From positions 4,247,501-4,311,500 of the forward strand of contig NZ_LT629796.1 in NCBI RefSeq assembly GCF_900106065.1: a DNA stretch of 64,000 bases, in the 5' to 3' direction. Position 1 is the stretch's first letter; every line of letters starts with the position of its first letter. This stretch comes from Pseudomonas mandelii. GTDB taxonomy: Bacteria > Pseudomonadota > Gammaproteobacteria > Pseudomonadales > Pseudomonadaceae. The position numbers were made by a program, and so were the translations under genes. Positions 1 to 9,135 of the stretch are shown in pieces. The notes below the pieces were generated by a model that saw only the letters and a list, made by a program, of their open reading frames with translations, was not told where the DNA came from and did not search any database.

Positions 1-228
1 GGGCAGAAACGCCGTGTGGCATTGGCGCGCCTGTACCTCGACAGTCCGCCGCTGTGGATCCTCGACGAGCCGTTCACCGCGCTCGATAAACAAGGCGTGG
101 CGCAACTCGAAGAACACCTGGCCGCCCACTGTGAGCGCGGCGGCATGGTGGTGCTGACCACTCACCACACGCTGAGCCGGATGCCGGCCAGCTATCGCGA
201 TATCGATCTGGGGAAGTGGGCCGTATGA
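1..228 (+). CDS. ccmA: CcmA, heme exporter ATP-binding subunit (5'-truncated by window edge)
   Basis: Only the last 75 residues are present; the gene enters from outside the window already in frame. They hold the end of the ABC signature region ([11 protein letters not shown]), a Walker B stretch ([12 protein letters not shown]) with its D-loop, and the switch histidine (TTHH). CcmA is the cytoplasmic ATPase of the CcmABCD complex, which releases holo-CcmE (heme chaperone) from CcmC during c-type cytochrome maturation. The stop overlaps the ccmB start as ATGA, so the two are translationally coupled. Identity is firm because the whole ccm operon follows in canonical order. Confidence 0.95.
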   Translation, partial: GQKRRVALARLYLDSPPLWILDEPFTALDKQGVAQLEEHLAAHCERGGMVVLTTHHTLSRMPASYRDIDLGKWAV

Positions 229-893
229 GTGTTTTCGGCCTGCTGGTCGCCCGTGAGTCCCGTCTGCTGTTCCGCCGTCCGGCTGAACTGGCCAATCCGC
301 TGGTTTTTTTCGCGATCGTCGTTTCGCTGTTCCCGTTGGCGGTCGGTCCCGAGTCTCAATTGTTGCAAACCTTGTCTCCGGGACTGGTGTGGGTCGCGGC
401 ACTTTTATCGGTCCTGCTCTCGCTGGACGGGCTCTTCCGCAGTGATTTCGAGGACGGATCGCTGGAACAGTGGGTCCTTTCGTCGCACCCCCTGCCTCTT
501 CTGGTTTTGGCCAAGGTACTGGCACACTGGGCCTTCTCTGGCCTGGCACTGGTTTTGCTCGCTCCACTGCTGGCATTGATGCTCGGTTTGCCAACCGCCT
601 GTCTGCCGGTGTTGCTGCTTTCTTTATTGCTGGGTACACCGGTGCTGAGCCTGCTCGGTGCGGTGGGCGCAGCCCTGACGGTGGGATTGAAGCGAGGCGG
701 CCTGTTGCTGGCGCTGCTGATTCTGCCGCTGTACATCCCGGTGTTGATTCTCGGCAGTGGCGCCTTGCAGGCGGCCCTGCAGGGCATGCCGGCGACCGGT
801 TATCTCTTGTGGCTTGGTAGCCTGACCGCCCTGGCGATAACCCTGACACCGTTTGCAATAGCTGCTGGCCTGAAGATCAGCGTCGGCGAATAA
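225..893 (+). CDS. ccmB: CcmB, heme exporter membrane subunit
   Basis: A 222-residue, very hydrophobic protein with about six membrane segments, the usual CcmB size. It is the integral membrane partner of CcmA in the inner membrane. The ATG at 225 was chosen because it forms an ATGA overlap with ccmA and begins [15 protein letters not shown], a typical CcmB start; an in-frame upstream codon at 216 lies inside ccmA. A 76-bp gap separates it from ccmC, the largest gap in the operon. Confidence 0.95.
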   Translation: MSVFGLLVARESRLLFRRPAELANPLVFFAIVVSLFPLAVGPESQLLQTLSPGLVWVAALLSVLLSLDGLFRSDFEDGSLEQWVLSSHPLPLLVLAKVLAHWAFSGLALVLLAPLLALMLGLPTACLPVLLLSLLLGTPVLSLLGAVGAALTVGLKRGGLLLALLILPLYIPVLILGSGALQAALQGMPATGYLLWLGSLTALAITLTPFAIAAGLKISVGE

Positions 894-969
894 TGAGGTC
901 TGGTCATTTTTTGATCAGTAAAGACCCTTTGGCTCTTCATAGCGAAGAGCAACCGTGATGGAAACAGTA

Positions 970-1725
970 ATGAACTGGACCTGGTTTCATAAGCTCGGCT
1001 CGCCCAAATGGTTTTACGGCATCAGTGGCAAATTGCTGCCGTGGCTGAGCATTGCCGCAGTGCTGCTGATCGGCGTCGGTGTCGTTTGGGGCCTGGCCTT
1101 CGCGCCGCCTGACTACCAGCAAGGCAACAGCTTTCGCATCATTTATATCCACGTTCCGGCCGCCATGCTGGCGCAGTCCGTCTACGTCATGCTGGCGGTG
1201 TGCGGCATCGTCGGGCTGGTCTGGAAAATGAAACTGGCCGACGTCGCCCTGCAATGCGCGGCGCCCATCGGTGCCTGGATGACCGCCGTGGCGCTGGTCA
1301 CCGGCGCGATCTGGGGCAAGCCGACGTGGGGCTCGTGGTGGGTCTGGGATGCGCGACTTACGTCCATGCTTATTCTGCTGTTCCTGTACTTCGGTCTCAT
1401 TGCGCTGGGCAACGCGATCAGCAATCGTGACAGCGCGGCCAAGGCCTGCGCGGTGCTGGCGATTGTCGGCGTAATCAACATCCCGATCATCAAATACTCG
1501 GTGGAGTGGTGGAACACCCTGCACCAGGGTGCGACCTTCACCCTCACCGAAAAACCGGCGATGCCCGCCGAGATGTGGCTGCCATTGTTGCTGACGGTGC
1601 TGGGGTTCTACTGTTTCTTCGGCGCGGTGCTGTTGCTGCGCATGCGCCTTGAAGTGCTCAAGCGCGAAGCCCGGGCCAGTTGGGTGAAAGCTGAAGTGCA
1701 GAACAGTCTGGAGGCCGTTCGATGA
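970..1725 (+). CDS. ccmC: CcmC, heme handling protein with WWD domain
   Basis: A multi-pass inner-membrane protein that binds heme at its periplasmic face and loads it onto CcmE. The tryptophan-rich WWD motif is visible ([12 protein letters not shown], around residues 120-131), with flanking heme-ligand histidines in IYIHVPAA and WWNTLHQGA. Three starts are possible (GTG 955, ATG 958, ATG 970). ATG 970 gives 251 residues beginning [10 protein letters not shown], the usual length, and has GGAAA just upstream; 958 has GAAGAG at better spacing and cannot be excluded. The stop overlaps ccmD as ATGA. Confidence 0.93.
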   Translation: MNWTWFHKLGSPKWFYGISGKLLPWLSIAAVLLIGVGVVWGLAFAPPDYQQGNSFRIIYIHVPAAMLAQSVYVMLAVCGIVGLVWKMKLADVALQCAAPIGAWMTAVALVTGAIWGKPTWGSWWVWDARLTSMLILLFLYFGLIALGNAISNRDSAAKACAVLAIVGVINIPIIKYSVEWWNTLHQGATFTLTEKPAMPAEMWLPLLLTVLGFYCFFGAVLLLRMRLEVLKREARASWVKAEVQNSLEAVR

Positions 1726-1898
1726 GTTTTGCTTCATTCGGCGACTTCCTCGCCATGGGCCATCACGCCCTGTATGTCTGGTCAGCCTATGGCATCTGCC
1801 TGGCGGTGCTGATCCTCAACGTGGCGGCGCCGATCCTGGCTCGCAAGCGCTATCTGCAACAAGAGGCGCGTCGTTTGCGCCGGGAGAACGGCAAGTGA
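1722..1898 (+). CDS. ccmD: CcmD, small heme exporter subunit
   Basis: A 58-residue protein with one membrane helix (about residues 19-38), a periplasmic N-terminus and a strongly basic cytoplasmic tail ([19 protein letters not shown]). CcmD holds CcmC and CcmE together with CcmAB so that holo-CcmE can be released. Its ATG overlaps the ccmC stop and its stop overlaps the ccmE GTG start, so it is fully coupled on both sides. The gene is short enough to be missed by length-filtered gene calling. Confidence 0.92.
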   Translation: MSFASFGDFLAMGHHALYVWSAYGICLAVLILNVAAPILARKRYLQQEARRLRRENGK

Positions 1899-2350
1899 AT
1901 CCGCTGCGCAAAAAGCGTCTTATCATCATTCTCGCGATCCTGGTGGGTGTCGGCGCTGCCGTCGGCCTGGCCCTGAGCGCCCTGCAGCAGAACATCAATC
2001 TGTTTTACACCCCGACACAGATCGCCAACGGCGAAGCCCCGCAAGACACGCGCATCCGTGCCGGTGGTATGGTCGAGAAAGGCTCGCTGCAACGTTCCGG
2101 CGATTCGCTGGACGTGAAATTCATCGTCACCGACTTCAACAAGTCCGTGACCATTAGCTACCGCGGCATCCTCCCGGACCTGTTCCGTGAAGGGCAGGGT
2201 ATCGTGGCGCTGGGCAAACTGAACGCCGACGGCGTGGTGGTGGCCGACGAAGTGCTGGCCAAGCACGATGAAAAGTACATGCCGCCGGAAGTGACCAAGG
2301 CTTTGAAAGACAGCGGTCAATCTGCTCCAACGCCCGTGAAGGAGGGTTGA
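1895..2350 (+). CDS. ccmE: CcmE, periplasmic heme chaperone
   Basis: 151 residues: a short basic cytoplasmic N-terminus, one signal-anchor helix (about residues 9-29), then a periplasmic OB-fold beta barrel. The covalent heme-attachment signature HxxxY is intact as H124-D-E-K-Y128. CcmE receives heme from CcmC and delivers it to the CcmFH lyase. It starts with GTG at 1895, overlapping the ccmD stop by four bases; ccmF follows after three bases. Confidence 0.95.
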   Translation: MNPLRKKRLIIILAILVGVGAAVGLALSALQQNINLFYTPTQIANGEAPQDTRIRAGGMVEKGSLQRSGDSLDVKFIVTDFNKSVTISYRGILPDLFREGQGIVALGKLNADGVVVADEVLAKHDEKYMPPEVTKALKDSGQSAPTPVKEG

Positions 2351-2353
2351 TCG

Positions 2354-4342
2354 ATGACATCCGCACTGTTTATCCCTGAACTCGGCCACCTGGCCATGAT
2401 CCTGGCGCTGTGTTTCGCGCTGGTACAGGCCATCGTGCCGTTGCTCGGCGCCTGGCGCGGTGACCGTTTGTGGATGAGCCTCGCGCAACCAGCGGCCTGG
2501 GGCCAGTTCGCCTTTTTGCTGTTCGCCTTCGGTTGCCTGACCTACGCGTTCATGGCTGATGACTTTTCCGTCGCTTACGTGGCCAGCAACTCCAACAGCG
2601 CCTTGCCGTGGTACTACAAGTTCAGCGCGGTGTGGGGCGCTCACGAAGGTTCGCTGCTGCTCTGGGCCTTGATCCTCGGCGGCTGGACCTTTGCGGTGTC
2701 GGTATTCTCCCGGCAGTTGCCGCAAGTGATGCTGGCCCGGGTGCTGGCGGTGATGGGCATGATCAGCACCGGTTTCCTGCTGTTCCTGATCCTCACGTCC
2801 AACCCGTTCAAGCGCATCCTGCCGCAAGTGCCCAGCGATGGCGCCGACCTCAATCCGTTGCTGCAAGACATCGGCCTGATCGTTCACCCACCGATGCTGT
2901 ACATGGGTTACGTCGGTTTCTCCGTGGCCTTCGCCTTCGCCATCGCGGCGCTGATGGGCGGTCGTCTTGATGCGGCGTGGGCGCGCTGGTCGCGTCCATG
3001 GACCATCGTTGCCTGGGCTTTCCTCGGGATCGGCATCACACTGGGTTCGTGGTGGGCCTACTACGAACTCGGCTGGGGCGGCTGGTGGTTCTGGGACCCG
3101 GTGGAAAACGCCTCGTTCATGCCTTGGCTGGTCGGTACGGCGCTGATTCACTCGTTGGCGGTCACGGAAAAACGGGGCGTGTTCAAAAGCTGGACCGTAT
3201 TGCTGGCCATTGCCGCGTTCTCGTTGAGCTTGCTCGGTACGTTCCTGGTACGTTCCGGCGTGCTGACCTCGGTTCACGCCTTTGCCTCCGACCCGGAGCG
3301 CGGTGTGTTCATCCTGATTTTCCTGCTGTTCGTGGTCGGCGGTTCGCTGACGCTGTTCGCCCTGCGCGCTCCGGTGGTGAAAAGCCACGTCGGCTTCAAC
3401 CTGTGGTCCCGGGAAACCCTGCTGCTGGGCAACAACCTGGTGCTGGTGGTGGCGGCGTCGATGATTCTGCTGGGCACCTTGTATCCGCTGATTCTCGATG
3501 CGATGACCGGCGCCAAGCTGTCCGTCGGCCCGCCATACTTCAACGCGCTGTTCATTCCGTTGATGGCGTTGCTGATGATGGTGATGGCCGTCGGCATGCT
3601 GGTGCGCTGGAAAGACACCCCGGTCAAATGGCTGATAAGCATGCTGACCCCGGTGTTGCTTGGCAGTGCCGCGTTAGCTGTGGTGGCCGGCGTCGCTTAT
3701 GGCGATTTCAACTGGGCGGTGCTCGCCACGTTCATGCTCGCGGCCTGGGTGCTGTTGGCCGGTGTGCGCGACATCCTCGACAAGACCCGCCACAAAGGCC
3801 TGATCAAAGGCCTGCCGACCCTGACCCGCAGCTACTGGGGCATGCAGATCGCGCACTTGGGCATCGCCGTGTGCGCTCTTGGCGTCGTGCTGTCGAGCCA
3901 GAACAGTGCCGAACGCGATTTGCGCCTGGCGCCGGGCGAGTCCATGGACCTGGCCGGTTATCACTTCGTGTTCGAAGGCGCCAAGCACTACGAAGGCCCG
4001 AACTTCACCTCCGACAAGGGCACCGTCCGGGTGATCAAGGGCGGCAAGGAAGTCAGCGTGTTGCACCCGGAAAAACGCCTGTACACCGTGCAGAACTCGG
4101 TAATGACCGAAGCCGGGATCGACGCCGGTTTCACCCGTGACATTTACGTCGCCCTTGGCGAACCGCTGGGCGATGGCGCCTGGGCCGTGCGCGTGCACGT
4201 CAAGCCGTTCGTGCGCTGGATCTGGTTCGGCGGGCTGCTGACAGGTTTCGGTGGGTTGCTGGCGGCGCTGGATCGCCGTTATCGGGTCAAGGTAAAAAGC
4301 CGCGTGCGGGAAGCACTCGGTATGTCGGGAGCCACTGCATGA
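2354..4342 (+). CDS. ccmF: CcmF, cytochrome c heme lyase core subunit
   Basis: 662 residues with more than ten membrane helices and the CcmF-type WWD domain (GWGGWWFWDPVENASFMPWL, around residues 233-252). CcmF removes heme from CcmE and attaches it to reduced CXXCH motifs of apocytochromes c, working with CcmH and CcmI. The ATG at 2354 lies three bases after ccmE and the stop overlaps ccmG as ATGA. Length and motif are standard for the family. Confidence 0.96.
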   Translation: MTSALFIPELGHLAMILALCFALVQAIVPLLGAWRGDRLWMSLAQPAAWGQFAFLLFAFGCLTYAFMADDFSVAYVASNSNSALPWYYKFSAVWGAHEGSLLLWALILGGWTFAVSVFSRQLPQVMLARVLAVMGMISTGFLLFLILTSNPFKRILPQVPSDGADLNPLLQDIGLIVHPPMLYMGYVGFSVAFAFAIAALMGGRLDAAWARWSRPWTIVAWAFLGIGITLGSWWAYYELGWGGWWFWDPVENASFMPWLVGTALIHSLAVTEKRGVFKSWTVLLAIAAFSLSLLGTFLVRSGVLTSVHAFASDPERGVFILIFLLFVVGGSLTLFALRAPVVKSHVGFNLWSRETLLLGNNLVLVVAASMILLGTLYPLILDAMTGAKLSVGPPYFNALFIPLMALLMMVMAVGMLVRWKDTPVKWLISMLTPVLLGSAALAVVAGVAYGDFNWAVLATFMLAAWVLLAGVRDILDKTRHKGLIKGLPTLTRSYWGMQIAHLGIAVCALGVVLSSQNSAERDLRLAPGESMDLAGYHFVFEGAKHYEGPNFTSDKGTVRVIKGGKEVSVLHPEKRLYTVQNSVMTEAGIDAGFTRDIYVALGEPLGDGAWAVRVHVKPFVRWIWFGGLLTGFGGLLAALDRRYRVKVKSRVREALGMSGATA

Positions 4343-4875
4343 GACGTTGGTTAATGCTGTTGCCACTGGCGATTTTTCTGGTGGTGGCTGTTTTCCTGTA
4401 TCGCGGGTTGTACCTGGACCCGGCCGAGTTGCCTTCGGCGATGATCGGCAAGCCGTTCCCGGCGTTTTCCCTGCCAACCGTGGAAGGCGACAAGACCCTG
4501 ACCAAGGCCGACATTCTCGGTAAACCGGCGCTGGTCAACGTCTGGGCCACCTGGTGCATCGCCTGCAAGGTCGAGCATCCGGTATTGAACAAGCTGGCCC
4601 AGCAGGGCGTAACGATTTATGGCATCAACTACAAGGACGTCAACGCCGACGCTAAGAAGTGGCTGGTGGAGTTCCACAACCCGTACCAGTTGGGGATCAG
4701 TGACGCGGACGGCTCGCTGGGCTTGAACCTCGGTGTCTACGGCGCCCCGGAAACCTTTTTCATCGACGCCAAAGGCATCATCCGCGACAAGTTCGTCGGG
4801 GTGATCGACGAACAGGTCTGGCGCGAAAAACTGGCGGCCCGGTATCAGGCGCTGGTCGATGAGGCCAAGCCATGA
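4339..4875 (+). CDS. ccmG: CcmG/DsbE, thiol-disulfide oxidoreductase for apocytochrome c
   Basis: 178 residues with an N-terminal membrane anchor (about residues 5-22) and a periplasmic thioredoxin fold. The redox motif is W-C73-I-A-C76, followed by KVEHP as in CcmG proteins, and the cis-proline region appears as GAPETF. It keeps heme-binding cysteines of apocytochromes or CcmH reduced before heme ligation, drawing electrons from DsbD/CcdA. It overlaps ccmF and ccmH by four bases each. Confidence 0.95.
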   Translation: MRRWLMLLPLAIFLVVAVFLYRGLYLDPAELPSAMIGKPFPAFSLPTVEGDKTLTKADILGKPALVNVWATWCIACKVEHPVLNKLAQQGVTIYGINYKDVNADAKKWLVEFHNPYQLGISDADGSLGLNLGVYGAPETFFIDAKGIIRDKFVGVIDEQVWREKLAARYQALVDEAKP

Positions 4876-5345
4876 AGCGCTGGATAGCCACCCTTGTATT
4901 GGGTTTGAGCATGGCCGGTGTTGCCCACGCCGCCATTGACACCTACGAGTTCGCCAAAGAAGGCGATCGCGAGCGTTTTCGCGAGCTGACCAAAGAGCTG
5001 CGTTGCCCCAAGTGCCAGAACCAGGACATCGCCGATTCCAACGCACCGATCGCCGCCGACTTGCGCAAAGAGATTTTCCGCATGTTGGGCGAGGGCAAGG
5101 ACAATCAGCAGATCATCGACTTCATGGTTGATCGCTACGGTGATTTCGTCCGCTACAAACCCGCTCTGAACGCCAAGACCGCTCTGCTCTGGTTCGGCCC
5201 CGCCGGCCTGTTGCTGGGCGGTTTTGTGATCATCGCCGTGATCGTCCGCCGTCGTCGCGTGCAGCGCGCTGACACCAAGGATGAGCTCTCTGCCGAGGAG
5301 CGTGAGCGCCTCGACCACCTGTTGGATAAAACCAAGAATGATTGA
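4872..5345 (+). CDS. ccmH: CcmH, apocytochrome c thioreductase subunit
   Basis: 157 residues: a signal peptide ending VAHA (residue 20), a three-helix periplasmic domain with the conserved LRCPKCQNQ motif (C45, C48), and a C-terminal membrane helix (about 105-125) with a basic, charged tail. It is the short Pseudomonas-type CcmH, where the TPR part is a separate gene (ccmI). It handles disulfide exchange with apocytochrome c before CcmF ligates heme. Its end overlaps ccmI by eight bases. Confidence 0.95.
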   Translation: MKRWIATLVLGLSMAGVAHAAIDTYEFAKEGDRERFRELTKELRCPKCQNQDIADSNAPIAADLRKEIFRMLGEGKDNQQIIDFMVDRYGDFVRYKPALNAKTALLWFGPAGLLLGGFVIIAVIVRRRRVQRADTKDELSAEERERLDHLLDKTKND

Positions 5346-6540
5346 TTTCTGGCTCGCTGCAGGTCTGCTGCTTCTGGTTGCCCTGAGTTTTCTGCTGATC
5401 CCCGTTTTGCGTGGCCGTCGTGCACAGCTTGAAGAGGATCGTACTGCCCTGAACGTTGCGCTGTATCAGGAGCGCGTGGCTGAGTTGCAAACCGAGCAGG
5501 AGGAGGGCGTGCTCAACGCGGCGCAACTGGAAACCGGTCGCGCCGAAGCTGCCCGTGAGTTGCTCGCCGACACCGAAGGCGTCGAGGCACCGCGCGTGGC
5601 ACGCCTGGGCAAACCGTTGCCCTTGCTGGCGGCGATTCTGGTGCCGGTCCTGGGGCTTGGCTTGTACCTGCATTACGGTGCCAGCGACAAGGTTGAACTG
5701 ACTCGCGAATTCGCCCAGGCGCCGCAGTCGATGGAAGAGATGACCCAGCGTCTGGAGCGCGCGGTCGCGGCGCAACCGGATTCGGCTGAAGGCTTGTACT
5801 TCCTCGGTCGCACCTACATGGCTCAGGACCGTCCGGGAGACGCGGCGAAGATCTTCGAGCGCACGGTGAACCTGGCCGGTCGTCAGCCGGAACTGCTCGG
5901 CCAATGGGCCCAGGCCCAGTACTTCGCCGATGGCAAAAAGTGGTCGGACAAGATTCAGGCGTTGACTGACGAAGCACTGAAAGCCGATCCGAAAGAAGTC
6001 ACCAGCCTTGGTCTGCTGGGCATCGCGGCGTTTGAAAGCCAGCGGTATCAGGACGCCATCGACTACTGGAATCGCCTGTTGGCGCAACTGCCGCCGGAGG
6101 ACAGTTCCCGTGCCGCGCTGCAAGGCGGGATCACGCGAGCCACCGAGAAACTCGAAGCCAGCGGCGGCAAAGTCGCCCAGGCTCCAGTGGCCAAAGCGGC
6201 AGCGAAGCTTAAGGTCACCGTCGATCTGGCACCTGAGCTCAAAGCCAAGGTCCAGCCCGGCGACAGCGTGTTCATCTTCGCCCGCGCCACCTCAGGTCCA
6301 CCGGCCCCGTTGGCCGCCAAACGCCTGACCGTGGCCGATCTGCCGGCCACCGTCGAACTGGGCGATGCCGACGCAATGATGCCGCAGTTGAAACTGTCGA
6401 ACTTCCCTGAAGTCCAACTGGTTGCGCGCGTCTCCCGCGCCGGCCAACCGACTGCCGGCGAATGGATCGGTCGCAGCCAGCCCCTGGCCAGCAGCACCAC
6501 CGCAGCGCAAAAACTGACCATCGACAGCCCGGATAAATGA
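5338..6540 (+). CDS. ccmI: CcmI (CycH), TPR apocytochrome c chaperone
   Basis: 400 residues with two N-terminal membrane helices (about 2-20 and 93-112) and a periplasmic C-terminal half with TPR-type repeats (for example [20 protein letters not shown]). CcmI binds the C-terminal helix of apocytochromes c and presents them to CcmFH. The ATG at 5338 ([11 protein letters not shown]) overlaps the end of ccmH; an upstream in-frame ATG at 5281 would lie deep inside ccmH and is rejected. The stop forms ATGA with an unused downstream codon. Confidence 0.94.
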   Translation: MIDFWLAAGLLLLVALSFLLIPVLRGRRAQLEEDRTALNVALYQERVAELQTEQEEGVLNAAQLETGRAEAARELLADTEGVEAPRVARLGKPLPLLAAILVPVLGLGLYLHYGASDKVELTREFAQAPQSMEEMTQRLERAVAAQPDSAEGLYFLGRTYMAQDRPGDAAKIFERTVNLAGRQPELLGQWAQAQYFADGKKWSDKIQALTDEALKADPKEVTSLGLLGIAAFESQRYQDAIDYWNRLLAQLPPEDSSRAALQGGITRATEKLEASGGKVAQAPVAKAAAKLKVTVDLAPELKAKVQPGDSVFIFARATSGPPAPLAAKRLTVADLPATVELGDADAMMPQLKLSNFPEVQLVARVSRAGQPTAGEWIGRSQPLASSTTAAQKLTIDSPDK

Positions 6541-6554
6541 CAGGAAACGCCACT

Positions 6555-6959
6555 ATGACCCCCATCGCTCGTATCACCCTGCTCAGTATGGTTTTGGGGT
6601 TAAGCGCTTGTGTGGTCCAACCGCAGCCGCCTGAACGGCTGCCACCGATCCCGCCGTCGCAGCCGCGTCCGACGCCGTCCCCCACACCGACACCGAGCAA
6701 GCCGAGCATTCCGGCCAAGCCCGCCAAACCTTTGCCACGCACCTCCGCCAGCTTCGCGCCCCCACCGGGTGGCAACAGCCATTGGGATGCCAAGCTTGGC
6801 GTGTACGTGCTTGATGACCAGCCCAACACCTTCTACCGCCAGCGCACCTACTACCGCTGGAACAACGGCTGGAGCCGGTCGATCAGCCCGGACGGGCCAT
6901 GGGAAGAGACCAATATCCATGGTGTGCCGGGTGGGTTGGGGCGGCAATTCGGGGAATAA
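6555..6959 (+). CDS. Proline-rich small lipoprotein of unknown function
   Basis: 134 residues. The N-terminus is a lipoprotein signal with lipobox LSAC at about residue 18, followed by a long proline-rich spacer and a C-terminal aromatic segment (FYRQRTYYRWNNGWSRS). The ATG at 6555 is preferred over the ATG at 6537 overlapping ccmI because AGGAAA sits seven bases before it. It is probably a surface- or periplasm-facing lipoprotein co-transcribed with ccm; nothing links it directly to cytochrome maturation. I do not recognise a named family. Confidence 0.75.
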   Translation: MTPIARITLLSMVLGLSACVVQPQPPERLPPIPPSQPRPTPSPTPTPSKPSIPAKPAKPLPRTSASFAPPPGGNSHWDAKLGVYVLDDQPNTFYRQRTYYRWNNGWSRSISPDGPWEETNIHGVPGGLGRQFGE

Positions 6960-6965
6960 ACAGAA

Positions 6966-6990
6966 ACGGCGATCTTCGGATCGCCGTTTT
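6966..6990. terminator. Terminator after the ccm operon
   Basis: A perfect 9-bp stem (ACGGCGATC / GATCGCCGT) with a TTCG tetraloop followed by TTTT. It lies between the convergent ccm operon and the LysR gene and can serve both strands. Confidence 0.85.
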
Positions 6991-7022
6991 GCTGTCTGGG
7001 GTTTGCAAGGATCCCCAGTGAT

Positions 7023-7910
7023 TCAGGTCTCCTTGGCCATCAACCCCTGCACAAACTCCACAAACGCCCGAGCCTTCGCGCTGGCCATTCTGCCGGTGGG
7101 AAATACCGCCCACAGGTCCTGATTCGGCAGGGCCCACTCCTTCATCACTTCCCTGACCGCACCGTTGGCCAGTTCCGGCGCAAACATCCATTCCGACGCC
7201 AGGGTCAGCCCTTGATGGGCGAGCACGGCTGCACGCAGGCCTTCGGCGGCGTTGACGCGGATTCGCCCGCTGATGATGACTGACTGCTCATCTGTTCCGT
7301 TGCAGAACTGCCAGTTGCCACCGCCACCCAAGGTGTAGGCGATTGCCTGGTGGTTGCTCAGGTCGGTCGGGCAAGTGGGCTCACCGTGTTTTTCGAAATA
7401 GGCGGGGGTGCCCAGCACGACGCGCCGGCATTCGGCAATTTTACGAGCGGTGAGGCCGGAGTCGCTCAGGGTGCCCATGCGCAGAGCGATGTCGATGCCT
7501 TCCTCGACCAGATTGACGTTGCGGTCATCGAGCATCAGGTCGATGTTCAGGTCCGGGTTCTGATCGAGAAACGGCCCGAGGTGCGGAACGATGTGCAGTC
7601 GGCCGAAGGTCACGGCAGCACAGATCCGCAGGTTGCCGGTCAGACCGCTGGCGGCGCCGCGTGCTGCGTTGTCGGCCTCATTGGCTTCTTCGATGGCGCG
7701 CTTGGCGCGTTCGAAAAAGGCCAGCCCGGCTTCGGTGGGCGTCAGGCCGCGGGTCGAGCGCAACAGCAGTCGAACCGCAAGACGCGACTCCAGTTGCGCA
7801 ATGGTTTTCGACACGGCGGGCTGGCCGATATTCAGGCGCCGGGCGGCGGCGGAAAACGAGCCGGTTTCCACCACGTAGACGAAGGTTTCCATTGCGCCGA
7901 GGCGGTCCAT
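7023..7910 (-). CDS. LysR-family transcriptional regulator
   Basis: 295 residues. The N-terminal winged helix-turn-helix is clear (FVYVVETGSFSAAARRL then QPAVSKTIAQLESRL), followed by the linker helix (LTPTEAGLAFFERA) and a periplasmic-binding-type effector domain. AAGGA precedes the ATG. It lies 52 bases downstream of a short-chain dehydrogenase on the same strand, an obvious candidate co-transcribed gene or target. Of the many LysR subgroups it resembles the CrgA/AaeR-like regulators; the effector cannot be told from sequence. Confidence 0.88.
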   Translation of the reverse strand: MDRLGAMETFVYVVETGSFSAAARRLNIGQPAVSKTIAQLESRLAVRLLLRSTRGLTPTEAGLAFFERAKRAIEEANEADNAARGAASGLTGNLRICAAVTFGRLHIVPHLGPFLDQNPDLNIDLMLDDRNVNLVEEGIDIALRMGTLSDSGLTARKIAECRRVVLGTPAYFEKHGEPTCPTDLSNHQAIAYTLGGGGNWQFCNGTDEQSVIISGRIRVNAAEGLRAAVLAHQGLTLASEWMFAPELANGAVREVMKEWALPNQDLWAVFPTGRMASAKARAFVEFVQGLMAKET

Positions 7911-7962
7911 CTCAAGTCCTTTTTGCGATTCTAAACACTGTCGAGACCCCAGTGGGGGCGAG

Positions 7963-8682
7963 TCAGAACGCGGCTTTGCCTATGGAGGAGCCGCCGTCGA
8001 CAAACAAAGTCTGCCCGGTGATAAACCCGCTTTGCTCGGACAACAAAAACGCAATGGCCGCCGCGATCTCTTGTGGCTGCCCCAGTCGTCCCATCGGCAC
8101 ACCCGCCAGATACCGAGCTTCACCTTCGCTGCCCGGCGGGTTGTTGGCGCGAAACAGCTCGGTCTCGGTCGGCCCCGGCGCCACGGCATTTACGGTCACG
8201 CCGGTTTGCGCCAGTTCCAGCGCCCAGGAGCGGGTGAAGCTGATCAACGCTGCCTTGGCCGCCGCGTAGGCCGTGCGCTGGGTGATGCCGAGTACAGTCA
8301 GACTGGAAATATTGACCACTCGACCCCAGCCCTTGGCGCGCATATTTGGCAGCAACGCCTGAGTGGCCTGCAACGCCGAATGCAGGTTGACCCGCATCAC
8401 GTCATCAAAGGTGTCGAGGTCGATTTCGCCCAACACTTGCGGGCGAACCAGGCCGACGTTGTTGACCAGCCCATCAAATTCATACGTCCTGGACAGATCC
8501 GCCAGCACTTCCTGGGTCAGCGCCCTGTCGCTCAAATCCAGCGGAAACAGAATGCCGGGGAACGACAGGTCCGGGGTCCGGGCAATCCCGACCACCCGAT
8601 GCCCCGCACGGTCCAGATGTTCGGCCACTGCCCGACCGATGCCTTTGCTGGCACCGGTAATGAGAAAGGTACGTCGAGTCAT
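7963..8682 (-). CDS. Short-chain dehydrogenase/reductase (FabG-like)
   Basis: 239 residues of a classical SDR: cofactor loop GASKGIG (10-16), NNVG (74-77), catalytic serine in NISS (about 126), Y139-x3-K143, and a C-terminal FITGQTLFVDGG segment typical of 3-oxoacyl-ACP reductase-like enzymes. The arginine-rich strand after the loop suggests NADP(H) preference. AAGGAG precedes the ATG. Substrate unknown; the gene is not in a fatty-acid operon, so it is unlikely to be the housekeeping FabG. Confidence 0.85.
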   Translation of the reverse strand: MTRRTFLITGASKGIGRAVAEHLDRAGHRVVGIARTPDLSFPGILFPLDLSDRALTQEVLADLSRTYEFDGLVNNVGLVRPQVLGEIDLDTFDDVMRVNLHSALQATQALLPNMRAKGWGRVVNISSLTVLGITQRTAYAAAKAALISFTRSWALELAQTGVTVNAVAPGPTETELFRANNPPGSEGEARYLAGVPMGRLGQPQEIAAAIAFLLSEQSGFITGQTLFVDGGSSIGKAAF

Positions 8683-8733
8683 TGCACACTCCTTGAAAGC
8701 ACAGGCCGCCGGGGCGGGCGGCCGTTGAACGGG

Positions 8734-8811
8734 TCAGCCGCGAATCGCATCCAGCATCGCTTCAGGCTTTGGACGCTGAGTGTAATCCGGGTTGGCCTTG
8801 GCGGTAACGAA
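8734..8811 (-). pseudogene. Possible C-terminal fragment of a lost gene
   Basis: Between the SDR and an in-frame stop at 8812-8814 the minus strand encodes only 25 codons, ending in PKPEAMLDAIRG and a stop. The codon choice looks like Pseudomonas coding sequence, and there is no start codon or ribosome site. It may be the tail of a gene once upstream of the SDR. The parent family is not recognised; weak evidence. Confidence 0.25.
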
Positions 8812-8858
8812 TCAGGTGAGATCCATCCTGACCGCAGGGGCGAAATGCGCTCAGGTGA

Positions 8859-9053
8859 AGTTATAGGATTCGTGCTTGGGGGAATGAGGATCGAGTGGGT
8901 ATTCAAATACCGGATATCCCGGGTGCTGTGACTGCCGGGGATACGTTCGAGGAGGCATACGACGCAGCTGTCGAAATCGCGCAGATACTTCTGCAACAAA
9001 TGGAAGCACAGGGGCTGGATCTTCCGGTGCCGACATCGGTGAACAAGATTTGA
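8859..9053 (+). pseudogene. HicB-type antitoxin remnant
   Basis: The reading frame encodes GIQIPDIPGAVTAGDTFEEA and then YDAAVEIAQILLQQMEAQG, the hallmark N-terminal half of HicB/UPF0150 antitoxins (degenerate RNase H fold). It lacks a proper start: an in-frame stop at 8856-8858 precedes it and the first usable start is GTG 8895. It also stops after about 53 codons, before the DNA-binding C-terminal domain. No HicA toxin is next to it, so this is a degraded antitoxin left in an accessory gap. Confidence 0.7.
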
Positions 9054-9135
9054 AGTGCGGAACATCAGTCGCACATCAGTCACGAGCAAGCCAGATTCCT
9101 GTGGGCGCGTGGCTTGCCCGCGATGCTTTTTGACC

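Noticed and set aside
1850..3388. A 512-codon minus-strand frame across ccmE and ccmF
   Set aside because: Arg/Gln/His-rich antisense of membrane genes; no start context.
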